This document shows positions 9,555-20,121 of a stretch of 64,000 nt of DNA, in pieces. This DNA is from Leishmania infantum JPCM5. Lineage: Eukaryota; Euglenozoa; Kinetoplastea; Trypanosomatida; Trypanosomatidae. Below the pieces are notes generated by a model, which had not been told where the DNA came from, searched no databases, and saw nothing but the letters and a program-made list of their open reading frames with translations. A program made the position numbers and the translations under genes. The DNA lies in NCBI RefSeq assembly GCF_000002875.2, contig NC_009406.2, positions 537,785-601,784 on the forward strand, given 5' to 3'. Positions within the stretch are counted from its first letter, which is position 1. Every line of letters starts with the position of its first letter.

Positions 9555-12500
9555 CGTACTTCCGTGAGTATGCGTGTGTGTAATCTGATACGTATATGGT
9601 CCTTGTGACTCTTCCTGATGTGCTAATCCGAGAAAATAAAAGACGACTTCGACGTGGTTGTCAAGCTTTCTTCGCTTGTCGCTGTGTTCGACGACGGTCG
9701 TGATCGGAGCGAATGGAGACACGGCCACAGGTTTGGAAAATAAAGGGAACAGGGAAAGAAGAAGTGGACCATAGCGCACATTTTTTTTTGGAGGGGGGTC
9801 CTGCTCATACTGCGCATGCACGCGCACACGTGATTCGCCCGCTGTGAAGGGGGCAAGAGAGGCTAGAGGCTAAGCTACTTTGCCATCATCTGCACCTCTT
9901 TCAAACGCCGAGGAGCGAGAAATCTTTCTTCGTTAACGCATTATTTTCCCATAGACAAGTCAACAAGTATAAACGCATATACGCATATACCTACCAATCT
10001 TGGAATACAGCTAAATCGTGCTCTTCTAGGAGAAACCATCCTGCTATTGAATCGGGCCACGCGTCCAGCGGGCTCTTCCTGCCCCTCCCCATCCCTTCTG
10101 CGCATGCGTGCTGTGCGATCGGCGCCAGACGGAGACTTCGGTGTGCTGCACGCCTTGATCCAAGCGGGCCGCGTCCACGCTCCTGCTCGAGGGCGGAGGC
10201 GGCGGGCGTCCGTCGTGCGGATAGTAGAGGGCAGTCGAGGCGTATGCCGCATGGGCCCGAGGAGGAAGTTGGCCAGCCTCAGGTTAAGGCCCTATGAGAC
10301 CCCGCACCCAGCCTGTATGCCATGCATCGCCCTCACTCGCCTCAAGCCGCTGCAATCCATAATGTGTTGTGGAGACTCTTCACATCGGGGTCTGGTGGGC
10401 TCGATGGTGTAACTTGGGCTGTTCTCGTCATCGTTCCGGCATCTGCGCCTCATCAGCTCACCCGGTCGGATGTACAAGATGCCGCATATTCCGCGCATAT
10501 GCACTTTGGGGTTGATTGGCATGCATCTCTTCGTGCCTTTTCCGTCGACTACTCCTGCTCTGCTGACCTCTCGATGCCTTGCGTGAATGTGATACGCCTT
10601 GTCAGCTGTCATTGGCAGCGTGTGCGCACAGTACTCGGATTCTTGCATCCGGAGGCCTGTTTCAGCACGACGTTCCTGCCTGGGAGGGCTCGCTGCCATC
10701 ATCTGCCATTTCCGTCGATGCCACGGGAGGCGTGTCTGGACGGCTTGCCCGCATGTGCCTCGACAGGTGGGACGTTCCTATGAGTCTGTGGTGGCAGGGT
10801 CATTCCACTCTCTCCTCAATCCGCACGCCTCTGGCAAGCGCGGGTGTGTCAAGCGGAGGGGGCCCTCGGATAAGCGTATGCCTGCGCTCAAAGAACTCAT
10901 AGCCTATCGTCCTGAAGGTGCACAGGGGGTGGACATGTGGATGCGTATATTTGTTGAATCGCGACACAATTCGTGGTTAGCCGGTCCAAACGCGATCATG
11001 GTCGCAAGTCTCTTCGGTGCGGCGCCAGTCCACACCTGTCCGCCGACACCAAGAGTTGGCAACCGCACTAGAGGACAGTGAAAAAGAAGAGTATGAGCAG
11101 ACACATACAGATCCATGCAAAGCTCTTCTCTTCATTTCCGCTCTTCTGCAGGACAGAAGAGGCCCGTTGGTTTTTTTCTCCGAGCCGGGAACCCAATCGA
11201 TGATCTGCTGCCTTTTTTCTCATCCCTGGGCTCTTCCGCACCTTGGGCAAGGGAAGGTGTCTTTTTTTTTCCTCTCCTCCTTCAGCCTGCAAAGTACCTA
11301 TAGGGGAATGTGAGAATGCTACGTCTCTTCCAGCACACACCCAAGACACAGAGAAGTACCCCCCCCCACTGCACGCACAGGTAGCTTCTCCTCTACCTTT
11401 TAGGCGTCGTCTTCTTTTTGCGTTGGTATATTGTTATATGTGAGTTAAAGTACTTGAAATAGTAAATGTTGTAAAAGAAAGAAGAGGGAAAAAAGAAAAG
11501 TTAGACAGGCCCACTCACACTCACACAGACACAGACAGAGAGAGAGTCTACTGTTCTTTTTCATCGCTTCTTTCGTCGCAGGTGCACTGAAAAAAAAAAA
11601 GAAAGCACTGTAATTTGGTGGTAGAGTCGAAACAGGGGAAAAGACAAGGAGGCAAGAGAAAAATTGAAAGCAATCAGCATGGGAAACAAGCCAAAAATAA
11701 ACACGAAAACGCATCAGAAGAGGAAGAACAAGGAGAACGAAAAAAGAAAGCGCATCCCACTCCTTCGCATACTTACGAGAGGAAACACCGCCACGACAAC
11801 AACAGGCAGTGAAGACAAGCCGAAAATGTTTGACAGAAAGAGAGGGCGAGAAGGGGGAGAGGCGCAATCGCTTCAATGGAGAAAAAAAGGAATCGAGGAG
11901 AGACAAAAAAGGCCAAAGAAGGAGAACATGAACCGCACCGCACACGAAGTATGAGGGAGAACGAGAGAGACTAAGTCAGCACAGGGAAAGAAAATGGGAC
12001 AGTCTGAGTGATAGAGAGGGGAAGAACACGCTGCCGCCTTTCATTGTGCACCACATATGCGAGCACGCGCGTGCTTGGGTAGATGTGCGTCTGCACATCT
12101 GTGTATGTGTGTGTGTGTGTGTGCAAGACAGGAGGGAGAAAGGTATGCCGCTTTGGGGAGGGGGGAGGGGGGGGGGATGGTGGTGCGTACATGCCCCCCT
12201 CTCTTTGTCTCGTTGAAGGGGGGGGGGGCAAAGCGAGCGGAAAAGAAGGGGACAAAGAGAATGAGAAGGAGCGAAAGAAAAAAAAAACAGACACGACGAG
12301 GGTCACAACAGAAGAAGAGGGGTGCTACACGTACGCACTCACCTGACACTCCTTCGCTCACACGCACGCACACATATCAATAGACAGCAACAAAAATAGA
12401 AAGAGAGAGAGGCTTGCTCCCGTGTTTTTTTTCTCGGTCTGTGTGTCTTTCTACGAAGGTGAGATGCGTGCATGTGTGTGCATGTGTTCTTTCTTGTTTG

Positions 12501-14344
12501 CTGCTTCGAAACGAGACCAAAAAAGGGAGAAGACAGGGGGAAGAGTCAGAGGAAAGAGGAAGACGAAGAAGGAAGACGGAGAGGAAGCAGTAAAAATGTC
12601 TTAACATGCACATGGTTATGTGCTTCCTTCTCTTTAGCGCAAGCGTAGACACACACACACACATACACACACACACACACAAAATAGGCTCCCTTTCTCC
12701 CCTTACGGCCGTTGATTATAATCGTGAATCGGCGGTCACTGTGTAATGTCATTTCGTCTCTGGTCTCCTGACTCTTTAGCGGTCTCGAGTTCACAGACGT
12801 GCACACAGCCACACATGTATGCGAGCACAGATTCACAGAGAGCAAAATCGAGACACACTTGTCGCTGCTTCTGGTTTCAAAGTTCATGTACTTTATCTCC
12901 TTTTTCTTGATTTTCCTTTCTCAATATGCCATGCTCGCTTTCATTGGCGGCACTGTTTAGCCTTCTTCATTTTGTGTCGAGGCACGGGCACAAAACACAT
13001 GAGCAGGCAACAAAGAAACAGGCCGGGAGGAAAGAAAGAAACAGCAGTCGACGTGAGCGAGAGACCAAGCGAAACGTAGCACATGTACGATCGCACACGC
13101 TACACAAATACACAGAGGCACATGACAGCATAGAAGCATGGCACGCAACTCCAACGAGCGTGGATCGTCGCATGGATGACAACAGAAAGATGCTGTTGCG
13201 TGCCTGTTTGTAGACATGTGCTCGTGCACGTGTGCTTGTGTATGTTCGAATACCACTGCCAGTGCAGTTGGACGACTCGGATAGCCTCGGACAGCGAAAA
13301 CACAAAAAAGGCAAAAGAAACACATTTTCAATGCAGTACGAGCCTCGGGCAAGACGCAAAACAAGCCGAAAAAGGGGGGGAACAGAAACAGTGAAACGAA
13401 GGGGCGAAAAAAAAAAAGAAATACAGCGATCTGAGAGACGGCAAAGAAGAAAGTGAGGTCAAGCATACACGATCCTTTGAAGGTCCAAATCTTGCACGTG
13501 TGACCGTACATGTGGAGGGGTGAGGGGGGTATGTGTTGGTGTTCGTGGGTGTGTGAGCTGCAGCACAGAAGAAGCAAAAAAAAAATGAGAGAGGTAGGAC
13601 AAGATACATAAACGTTCACACAGAGAGGCATACAAGCGCATATCCAACAAGACCAAAAGACAAAAAAAAAACACAGAAGGCAAGGGAAGCACGATGAAGC
13701 CAAAGGGCAACGCGGCACGGGAGGTGAGATGCTCGATCCAGTGAAAAGCAACACGAAAAGAAAGTAAAGCGTCAGTGTAAGATGAACGCCGCTGCTGGTA
13801 CAGTAGTCGTAGAAAGGGGAGGCGGAGGAAGATGGAGAAGGGGGCTGTGTTTGTCGCAGTATTTCTGTACACAAGCCCCGCTGGCTTCTGTGCGTTTGTT
13901 TGCAGCGCCGATATGTCACTGCGGTTGGCCTTCATGCTCAGCCCTTTGGTCTTTCCTTTTATTTTGCCCCCCCCCCTTCTCCCCTTTAAACACTGAAGAT
14001 TTGCCTGCACATGCACGCAGCTTCCCCCCCCCCTCCTACGAAAATAACGCTGAACTCTTTTTTTCGTGGCGGGGGAGGGGTGGAGAAAAACGCTAAAGGC
14101 CGAAGCGTGCACCGCCATCCCGTCCGAGGCACTTGCTGAAATAGGACACATAGAGGTGGAGAAAAAGGAAGCACAGGCGAAACACAAAAAAAAATACGAG
14201 TAGTTAGAGAGAAAACAGATTAGAATAGAAAAGGTGGGCGGGAGAGTGACGCCCCTCTCCACCTCTCAGTGTACCGACAAAGACACACACACACACACAC
14301 ACTCGCGTGCGCACGCAACGCACGCACATAGCCTCTCCTCACGA
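9555..14344 (-). other. Long intergenic region between F-box gene and FKBP
   Basis: About 4.8 kb with no convincing gene. The right part (11.4-14.3 kb) is purine-rich on the plus strand with A and G homopolymers, GT/CA microsatellites (about 12,100-12,123; 12,649-12,680; 14,283-14,302) and minus-strand frames that are only Phe/Ser/Leu/Cys low complexity. It fits a long 3' UTR of the F-box gene. The left part (about 10.0-11.1 kb) has normal composition and carries a decayed retroelement, listed separately. Confidence 0.6.
10580..11085 (+). mobile_element. Decayed ingi/L1Tc-like element (DIRE), RNase H region
   Basis: The plus-strand translations are broken but keep the order seen in ingi-clade elements: a VPAWEGS/ISVDATGGVSGRL-like stretch at about 10,665-10,740, then LWWQGHS resembling the WTDGS start of an RNase H domain, then a Gly-rich stretch. 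About 150 bp at its end (10,930-11,080) is clearly homologous, at roughly 70-75% by eye, to 18,107-18,262. The element lies antisense to the minus-strand genes. Assignment to the DIRE family rests on remembered motif patterns. The left boundary is uncertain and may reach about 10,020. Confidence 0.4.
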
Positions 14345-15868
14345 CTACATGAAAACCGTATAGGGGTTCAGGCGGTACACACCAGGGCGCACAAAGTCTA
14401 CGCCGGGAATGCAGTACGGCATGAAGCTGGCCGCGTCGTTGTACCCGTAGTACTCAACAGCGGTATCCACTGTCGCGGGGTGCGCTTCCTGTTTGGACTG
14501 GTAAGGAGGAAGCGGGGTGCTCGTCGGGTGGTAGCTCGAGTCTGAGCGACTCGACTGGGTGGCAGCGGAGTACGACAGACCGGTAGCACTGCGCACCCTG
14601 TCCCCGTGAATGTCCTCTGTGGCATCCACATCCTTTCCCTTGGCGCTGCTCAAGGGCGCCGCAGCAGGCCCTGCAACAAAAAACGGAGTCGATGGGGTTT
14701 CCACGACAATCGTGCCGCGTGGCATGTGCTTCTGATGAGCGCCGCCGTTGTACCGCATCGACACCTCCGACTGCAGCGCCTTCTCGCGTCCCTCCGGTAC
14801 AAGCCATACACCCTCCACGCCGTTCACCGAGTCAAAGAAGAGACGATGATGCGCATCGAGCATCCGCTTCACGGTGACTTCGTCGTTGATTGTGGGCCAC
14901 GCGCAGCCCTTGCCACGCTGTGTGTGGGTGTTGCGGCGGTTCTCCACTGACACCAGTGCACCAGCCGAGGCGTTAAAGACGTTTTTCACCAGCCAACGCA
15001 CCATGGGCACCGTGCCGGTGCGGCGCAGCTGACCGAGAAAGAGGCGCCGACCGCTCTGCGGGCGAGGCTGCTGGCAGCGGTTGTTGCCGCACACGGCCCC
15101 GTGTGCGTTGAAGAGGCAGCAGTGCGGGCACGACCACGGTGTCTGGTGCTGCGGGGCCAGCTCTGCCTCGATCTCCATCTCGTTGCTGTCGAGATCCTCC
15201 AGGCAGGGAATGAAGATGGCCGGTACCTTGCTCTGCGGCATGCGGGCAACCGTGACGCGCGGCAAAGACTGGCGGAAATGGAAACGGCTCACGCCGCGCA
15301 CCTGCATCGCAGCCTCCCAGGGTAAGAAGCTGAAGATGTTCTCCCAAACGTCCTCGTTGTGAGTGAAGTACGTCTTGGAGCGGAGCGGCGCCGTGAGCTG
15401 CGAAGCGAAGCGGTAGGCGACGACCTCCTCCTCCTCGTCACCATCGTCGTCGAAGTTCTCGCTGGCATGAGAGCCCGCGGTGGAGGAGGAAATGCCCTCA
15501 GACATGTCCATGAAAGGCACGTGCTTGTCTGACGACGCAGACGAGTAGTACGAGGAGGAAGAATGGCTCTCATTCTTCAGCGAAGGGCGTCCGCGGAAGC
15601 TGTGCGAATCGGCCACCAGCTCAGTGCTCAGCACGCTGTCCTGAATGTTGACCATGCCGGTGATCGTCTGGGCGGCGAGTATCAGCATCAGAAGACTGAT
15701 CTCCTGGTTCAGCATGCGCTTGCTGGAGCGCTGCGGTGGCATACAACCACGGGCACCCACTGTCGGCAATGCCTCGGCGTTTCTGTACGGAGAACCCCCA
15801 CTCACCCCCTTACCAGGCGAGTCCTCAATAACGGTCGCGTTTGCCTTCTTCATCGTCTTTTGCGGCAT
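14345..15868 (-). CDS. F-box / zinc-finger / RRM-like RNA-binding protein
   Basis: The frame encodes 507 residues from the ATG at 15868. Layout: disordered N-terminus with a hydrophobic segment at about 52-73, Ser-rich and acidic stretch 100-150, F-box-like helix 172-200 (DVWENIFSFLPWEAAMQVRG), RanBP2-like zinc finger (Cys247, Cys250, Cys260, Cys265), and an RRM-like fold at about 274-357 (RRLFLGQL as RNP2). A disordered tail follows. The protein ends PGVYRLNPYTVFM. The YRLNPY at 498-503 resembles the HNPY-type motif that binds MKT1 in Trypanosoma brucei, also present in the cyclin-F-box protein CFB2. I infer a post-transcriptional mRNA regulator of the CFB type; the domain calls are by eye. 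Confidence 0.75.
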   Translation of the reverse strand: MPQKTMKKANATVIEDSPGKGVSGGSPYRNAEALPTVGARGCMPPQRSSKRMLNQEISLLMLILAAQTITGMVNIQDSVLSTELVADSHSFRGRPSLKNESHSSSSYYSSASSDKHVPFMDMSEGISSSTAGSHASENFDDDGDEEEEVVAYRFASQLTAPLRSKTYFTHNEDVWENIFSFLPWEAAMQVRGVSRFHFRQSLPRVTVARMPQSKVPAIFIPCLEDLDSNEMEIEAELAPQHQTPWSCPHCCLFNAHGAVCGNNRCQQPRPQSGRRLFLGQLRRTGTVPMVRWLVKNVFNASAGALVSVENRRNTHTQRGKGCAWPTINDEVTVKRMLDAHHRLFFDSVNGVEGVWLVPEGREKALQSEVSMRYNGGAHQKHMPRGTIVVETPSTPFFVAGPAAAPLSSAKGKDVDATEDIHGDRVRSATGLSYSAATQSSRSDSSYHPTSTPLPPYQSKQEAHPATVDTAVEYYGYNDAASFMPYCIPGVDFVRPGVYRLNPYTVFM

Positions 15869-16595
15869 ATTGGGTCGGCGGGCTTGGATGTGGAAAGGCC
15901 GAAGAGGAGAAAAATGAGAATCGGCGAGTTGATAGCTTCAGGCTATTTTTCTTTTTCGTTGTTGCACTGCACCGAAGAAGGGGATTCAGATGGCGTCAGA
16001 TGCGCAAGAACAATGAGGGAACGCAATCCTCTGAAACAAGGGAAAGGTAAGACGCAAAGAGGAAAGGTGTGGTGAGATGTTTTCTTTCGTCCGGGCGGGG
16101 GGGACGCGTTTGCTTCAGACGATGGTCCGATGGAAAACACAAGAGTGTGAAAAGCAGCAAAGGGCAAGAGAGTGGGGTGGTGGTGGAAAGAAGAAGCGAG
16201 AAGAGCTGCGAGAGAAAAGCAAGCAAGTGGGCGGGTATTTAATCGAGCACGAGGAAGAAAAAGAAAGAGAATATGCAGGAGAAAAGAGTGTTGCAGAAGA
16301 CATTGAGCGTGACAAACCTGCACACGCCTCGGTTGCAACTGAAGCCACTTGGAGCACCAGGTGTGGGAGTATGAGTCTCATTGCGGAGCGCAAGCAAGCC
16401 GACTTGCTTTCGATTGTTACAGACGCTGGCTCCTCGATTTCGCTGCAGTCTGGAAGAGTGATTAAACACCAATTCTTGCTCTAAGGACTTCGTTGTGAAC
16501 AGGGTCACCGCTCTATGCACCCGTACACCAACAGCTAGGCACACACAACACATAATGAGAGTTCTGGCCCGCGGCCACCTCCACCATCCTCGGAG
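15869..16595 (-). other. Intergenic between cyclophilin and F-box genes
   Basis: No gene is visible. It should contain the cyclophilin 3' UTR and the F-box gene 5' UTR. GA-rich plus-strand segments at about 16,020-16,290 would be polypyrimidine on the transcribed strand. Confidence 0.55.
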
Positions 16596-17285
16596 TTAGT
16601 ACCGCGGTTGAATTAAGTCGAGAACTTCCTTGCCTGGCATCACATGCTGAGCGCGCTCGCCCTGTAGGGCCTCCTGTGTCTCTTCCGCCATGTAGCCGCC
16701 ACTCTGACCGCAGTCAGAGATCCAGGCACGACTCACGGGAGTCCCACAGCGCGAGCCGCACAGTTTTACTACCTGGTTAACGATCTCCCAGCCCCCCAGC
16801 ACCTGCCCTACAACGACAAACTTACGATCGAGCTGCTCATTGCGCCCCAGGTTGAAGAAAAACTGGGATCCGTTTTGATTCGGCCCACTGTGCGCCATGC
16901 CGACAGTGCCGGGCAAATGCTTCCCGGCCTTTCCCTCAAAAGACTCATCCGGAAACGGATAACCAAAGACGCTAACGTTGCTGCGGCCGTCCTTGGTGAG
17001 AATGTCGCCGCCTTGCATGACAAACCCTGGAATAATGCGATGAAACGGGGTTCCCTTGTAGTACAACAAGCACTGACCATATCCGCGCTCGCCGGTGCAC
17101 AGCGAGCGGAAGTTCTCGCTTGTTCTCGGCACAACGTCCCTAAACAGCTCCACCGACACGCGCCCAAGCGCGTCGCCTTCGGCGGTGATGTCAAAATAGA
17201 CGACCGGGTTAGCCGCTACGGGGGTGTACGGCATGTAGAGCGCCGCGCGATTCGACTGGAGCGCCACACGCGAGAGGCACCACAT
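16596..17285 (-). CDS. Cyclophilin-type peptidyl-prolyl isomerase
   Basis: The frame encodes 229 residues from the ATG at 17285; an internal Met18 (MPYTPVAANP) could be an alternative start. The cyclophilin domain spans about 27-195: VYFDITAEG, then TSENFRSLCTGERG, FHRIIPGFVMQGGD with the catalytic Arg, and PNQNGSQFFF. At the position of the Trp that contacts cyclosporin A in human CypA (WLDGKHVVFG) this protein has QLDRKFVVVG, so cyclosporin binding may be weak. A C-terminal extension of about 35 residues has no known domain. The basic N-terminus (MWCLSRVALQSNRAAL) could be an organelle presequence but is weak evidence. Confidence 0.92.
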   Translation of the reverse strand: MWCLSRVALQSNRAALYMPYTPVAANPVVYFDITAEGDALGRVSVELFRDVVPRTSENFRSLCTGERGYGQCLLYYKGTPFHRIIPGFVMQGGDILTKDGRSNVSVFGYPFPDESFEGKAGKHLPGTVGMAHSGPNQNGSQFFFNLGRNEQLDRKFVVVGQVLGGWEIVNQVVKLCGSRCGTPVSRAWISDCGQSGGYMAEETQEALQGERAQHVMPGKEVLDLIQPRY

Positions 17286-18106
17286 GCTTCAAGTTTGCTA
17301 ATCTTTCCCTTTTTCCTTTGCCTCTGCACACAGCACGAGGAGCAAGCGACGAGGGCTTGCCCGATGAAATGGGCGTGACGTTAAGAGTGACCCGTCGCCG
17401 AACTTGGTGAAGGTATCACTTGTTCGATTGATGAAAATAAGCGGCGTTAATGCGAGGACAGGCAAACGGAAAAGAGGCAAAACAAGCAGGGCATCATAAC
17501 AGCAGGAGTAGTGAGTCAACCAGCAGATCGCCACTGTAAGAGAATCACTCGCAGAGGGAGGACCCATTGCTGCCACTGCAGTAGGTGGGGTTGCTCTCCA
17601 TCGACCTCTGCTTCTTTTTACCAGCGCCGAGACGGAGGTACCAGCCTTATTTGCGCACCCTCAAGCCGAAACTGTAGAACCGTCAAGGGAATGGCAGTGA
17701 AGAGAGCCACATTTGTCACCCATACTTGACAGCGCGCCACAAGAGAGGCGCACGCTCCCCTTCCCGTGTCTTATTTTGGTGTGATTGCCTTCCATCCAGC
17801 TCATCCAAGAGAGCGCGTATGCTGTTGAGGTGGTGTGATCCCATCTGTTTCGCTTACTCATTTAGCCTTGAGGAATCAACGCGAAAAAAAAAGATCCTCT
17901 TCAACGTGTCATTGTCCCACAAACAGGTCAGCTAATATGCGCATACAGCCACGGCCTCCCTACCTCTGCTGCTCACTGCGGCTATGTCCAGGAACCGCGT
18001 CAACCAGCACCGTTGGGCGCCGTTAAGGCCCACTGCATACGGTTCAGGCTAGGTCCAGGCTTACACTCCACATCACCGCGACGCAGCTAAAGCAGAAAAG
18101 CAGTAG

Positions 18107-18290
18107 GCGGATGCGTACATTTGCTGAATCGCCGACACGATTCGTAGTGAGCTGGCCCAAGCGTGATCATCACCGCAAGCCACTTCAGCACCGCGCCAGC
18201 CCAGACCTGTCCGCCGGCACCAAAAGTCCGCAGCCGTACCCGAGGGCAGGCTGTGCAGGCCCTTGGCGCCCCCAGGGAATGGGCACTGAA
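18107..18290 (+). mobile_element. Decayed ingi-like element fragment, RNase H end
   Basis: This stretch is homologous to 10,930-11,080, with matches such as GATGCGTA, TGAATCGC and CCTGTCCGCC in the same order and spacing. In one frame both copies encode a shared AGPxxI...CPP pattern followed by RxRTRGQ. The two copies share orientation, antisense to the local genes. I read it as part of the same degenerate ingi-related family, inferred from the shared sequence and the RNase H-like context of the other copy. Confidence 0.45.
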
Positions 18291-18799
18291 CCCTGATACC
18301 ACACTGAGGTGGCCGGTATCATCAAGGGCCGTGAAGAAGGACAAAAACAAATCGTACAGGAAAACGAAAAAGAAAGATACAAACTCGCTGCATCGCCCTT
18401 TTTTTCTTTGTTTCGGTCGTGCTGCCTCTGTTGTTTTTTGCCCTTCTTTCAAAGAAAAGACTTTAGCGCACCACTCTCTCCTTGCGAGGAGATAAACAAA
18501 CAAAAGAGCCGAGATACAGTGAGAAAGCGAGAAAGAAAAAAAGGAGAGTACATAAATGAATCAAAGCGTACATGTCCGCTGCGGATGCGCTTTCTTGCAT
18601 ATGTGTGTGTGTGTGCATGTGTGTGCTTGTCTGCCTCCCATTTATTTCTTCGAACTAACGCGCAAAAACTGCAGTCCAAATCCTAATCCACTACTCAGCC
18701 ATAAAGAGATGGAACAAAAAAAACACCACCATGCCACGTCAAGACACCTGAAACGCGAGCGATAACACTCTTTAGCGTGTGCACTGGTGGTAGTTGATC

Positions 18800-19030
18800 T
18801 CGGAACCTATTGTCTCAACCTAAGGCGCACCCTCGAACGTTAATAGCCCTCAGCTGTCTCATCAACTTTCCTCCACGTTGTAAGGCTTTGCACCTGCTTT
18901 GTAAGCGCGCTGATCGCAGAAGACTCCACAAACATCATACAAGAAAGGCAGCGCAACACCACTTGCTCTTCGAATGCACTGGCGATCACGGTGGTGGCTC
19001 TTCGAGCTCGTCATGCCAGCGCCCACCGCA
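18800..19030 (+). mobile_element. Possible C-terminal zinc-finger remnant of an ingi-like element
   Basis: The plus-strand frame from 18810 contains TLIALSCLINF, then paired Cys and His residues and HHLLFECTGD. This resembles the C-terminal end of non-LTR retrotransposon polyproteins, where a Cys-rich finger ends in (E)HLLxxC. It lies about 500 bp beyond the RNase H-like fragment in the same orientation, so both may derive from one element. The match is short and from memory. Confidence 0.25.
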
Positions 19031-19059
19031 AGCGAGTACAGAGCGATAAACAGACGGTT

Positions 19060-19683
19060 TTAGCAGCATGCAAAAGCCTTCTTCTTCTTCTCCTCTTTCT
19101 TTGGTAGGGAATTCGAAGCCTCCTTTCCGGCAGCGGCTTTCCTCTCTTCCTCCATCCTCTCCTCCGCTTTCGCCCGGTCGAGGGCCTCCTGCTCGCGACG
19201 CTTAGCCTCCAATGCGTCCAGCTTGCGGCGCGCCGCAAGGCAGCGCACACCCAGGTCACCATAAAGAGCACGCATGAAGTCTTTGTCAGTGATAGCACCC
19301 TTGTTTTCAGTGTCTAGGGTGCTAAAGAGAGCGTCCACCTCCTCGTCGGAGAGGGCATCTTTCTTGGAGCTGCCCTTGGCCATGATTTCCTCCAGCGACC
19401 TGCGTGTGATAACATGCGCCGGGGCCACCACAACAACACATTTCGCCATGTCCTCAGCCGACATTAGCGATGACCTGTTATCTTCGCAGAACTCGGTGAA
19501 CTCGTAGGCAGTCATCTGACCAGGATACGTGGTCTTGCTCACCGCCTCGCCAATCGTGGGCGAGGACAGGCAGTAGCCAGCCTCGAGAGCGGCCACTGTG
19601 ATCATTTGACGAGGCAACACCTCTATGCCATCCTCGCGGGTGATGTGGCGCTTCTCGAAAGCATCCCTCGTAGAGATCAGCAT
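19060..19683 (-). CDS. EF-hand protein with basic tail and terminal Cys-Cys
   Basis: The frame encodes 207 residues from MLISTRDAF (ATG at 19683). An upstream in-frame ATG (19728) would add 15 hydrophobic residues and is less likely. The N-terminal half (1-110) resembles a calmodulin-like lobe without intact loops. One EF-hand is recognisable at about 113-146, with loop DTENKGAITDKD (124-135). A charged coiled coil (about 150-185) leads into a Lys-rich stretch and the end KKKKAFACC. The terminal Cys pair next to a polybasic stretch could be a lipidation or membrane-contact site (inference). The function is unknown. It lies between the TPR-like gene and cyclophilin. Confidence 0.82.
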   Translation of the reverse strand: MLISTRDAFEKRHITREDGIEVLPRQMITVAALEAGYCLSSPTIGEAVSKTTYPGQMTAYEFTEFCEDNRSSLMSAEDMAKCVVVVAPAHVITRRSLEEIMAKGSSKKDALSDEEVDALFSTLDTENKGAITDKDFMRALYGDLGVRCLAARRKLDALEAKRREQEALDRAKAEERMEEERKAAAGKEASNSLPKKEEKKKKAFACC

Positions 19684-20121
19684 CGTTGTTGGCAATGAAA
19701 AGAGGAAAGAAAGTAAGTGCAAAGTCAAATGATGACCCTAGATGAGATCCTTTTCCTGTTGCGTTTGTTCAAGCGAAAACTCCTGTGATTGTGTGATAGG
19801 CCTCGAGAGCAAAGCAGGGCGGGTTGCAAAAAGAGTAGACTGCTAGTCGTGAATAAGCATCATCCTGTAAGACAAAACGACAGTATGCTGTCATCGATAT
19901 CCTTTGAACACTAATAGTAGGAGAGTGGCTGCAAAGGCTGCAATCGCAGCACGGCAGCGACTTCCACGTCACGCTTACTCCATAACAAACAGGGCGGCCA
20001 ACAAAAAAGGTGTTGGTCAGTCCTTGAAAGGGACTGGAAGGAAACGGCACTCTAGGGTTTTTTTTTCCGCTTTGCTGCGACTCATTTCGAGTTAACAGTG
20101 CACTGCAACGACACAGAAGAG
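19684..20121 (-). other. Short intergenic, no gene
   Basis: This is UTR sequence between the TPR-like gene stop and the EF-hand gene start. No protein-coding or RNA gene features were seen. Confidence 0.55.

Larger units (their letters stand above)
17286..19059 (-). other. Intergenic between EF-hand and cyclophilin genes
   Basis: About 1.8 kb with no gene. It holds decayed retroelement pieces (listed separately) and, between 18,300 and 18,780, purine-rich plus-strand low-complexity sequence that fits 3' UTR of the EF-hand gene. Confidence 0.55.

Noticed and set aside
12957..13919. 320-codon minus-strand open frame
   Set aside because: Low-complexity Phe/Ser/Leu/Cys sequence typical of pyrimidine-rich UTR; no domain, and neighbouring frames look the same.
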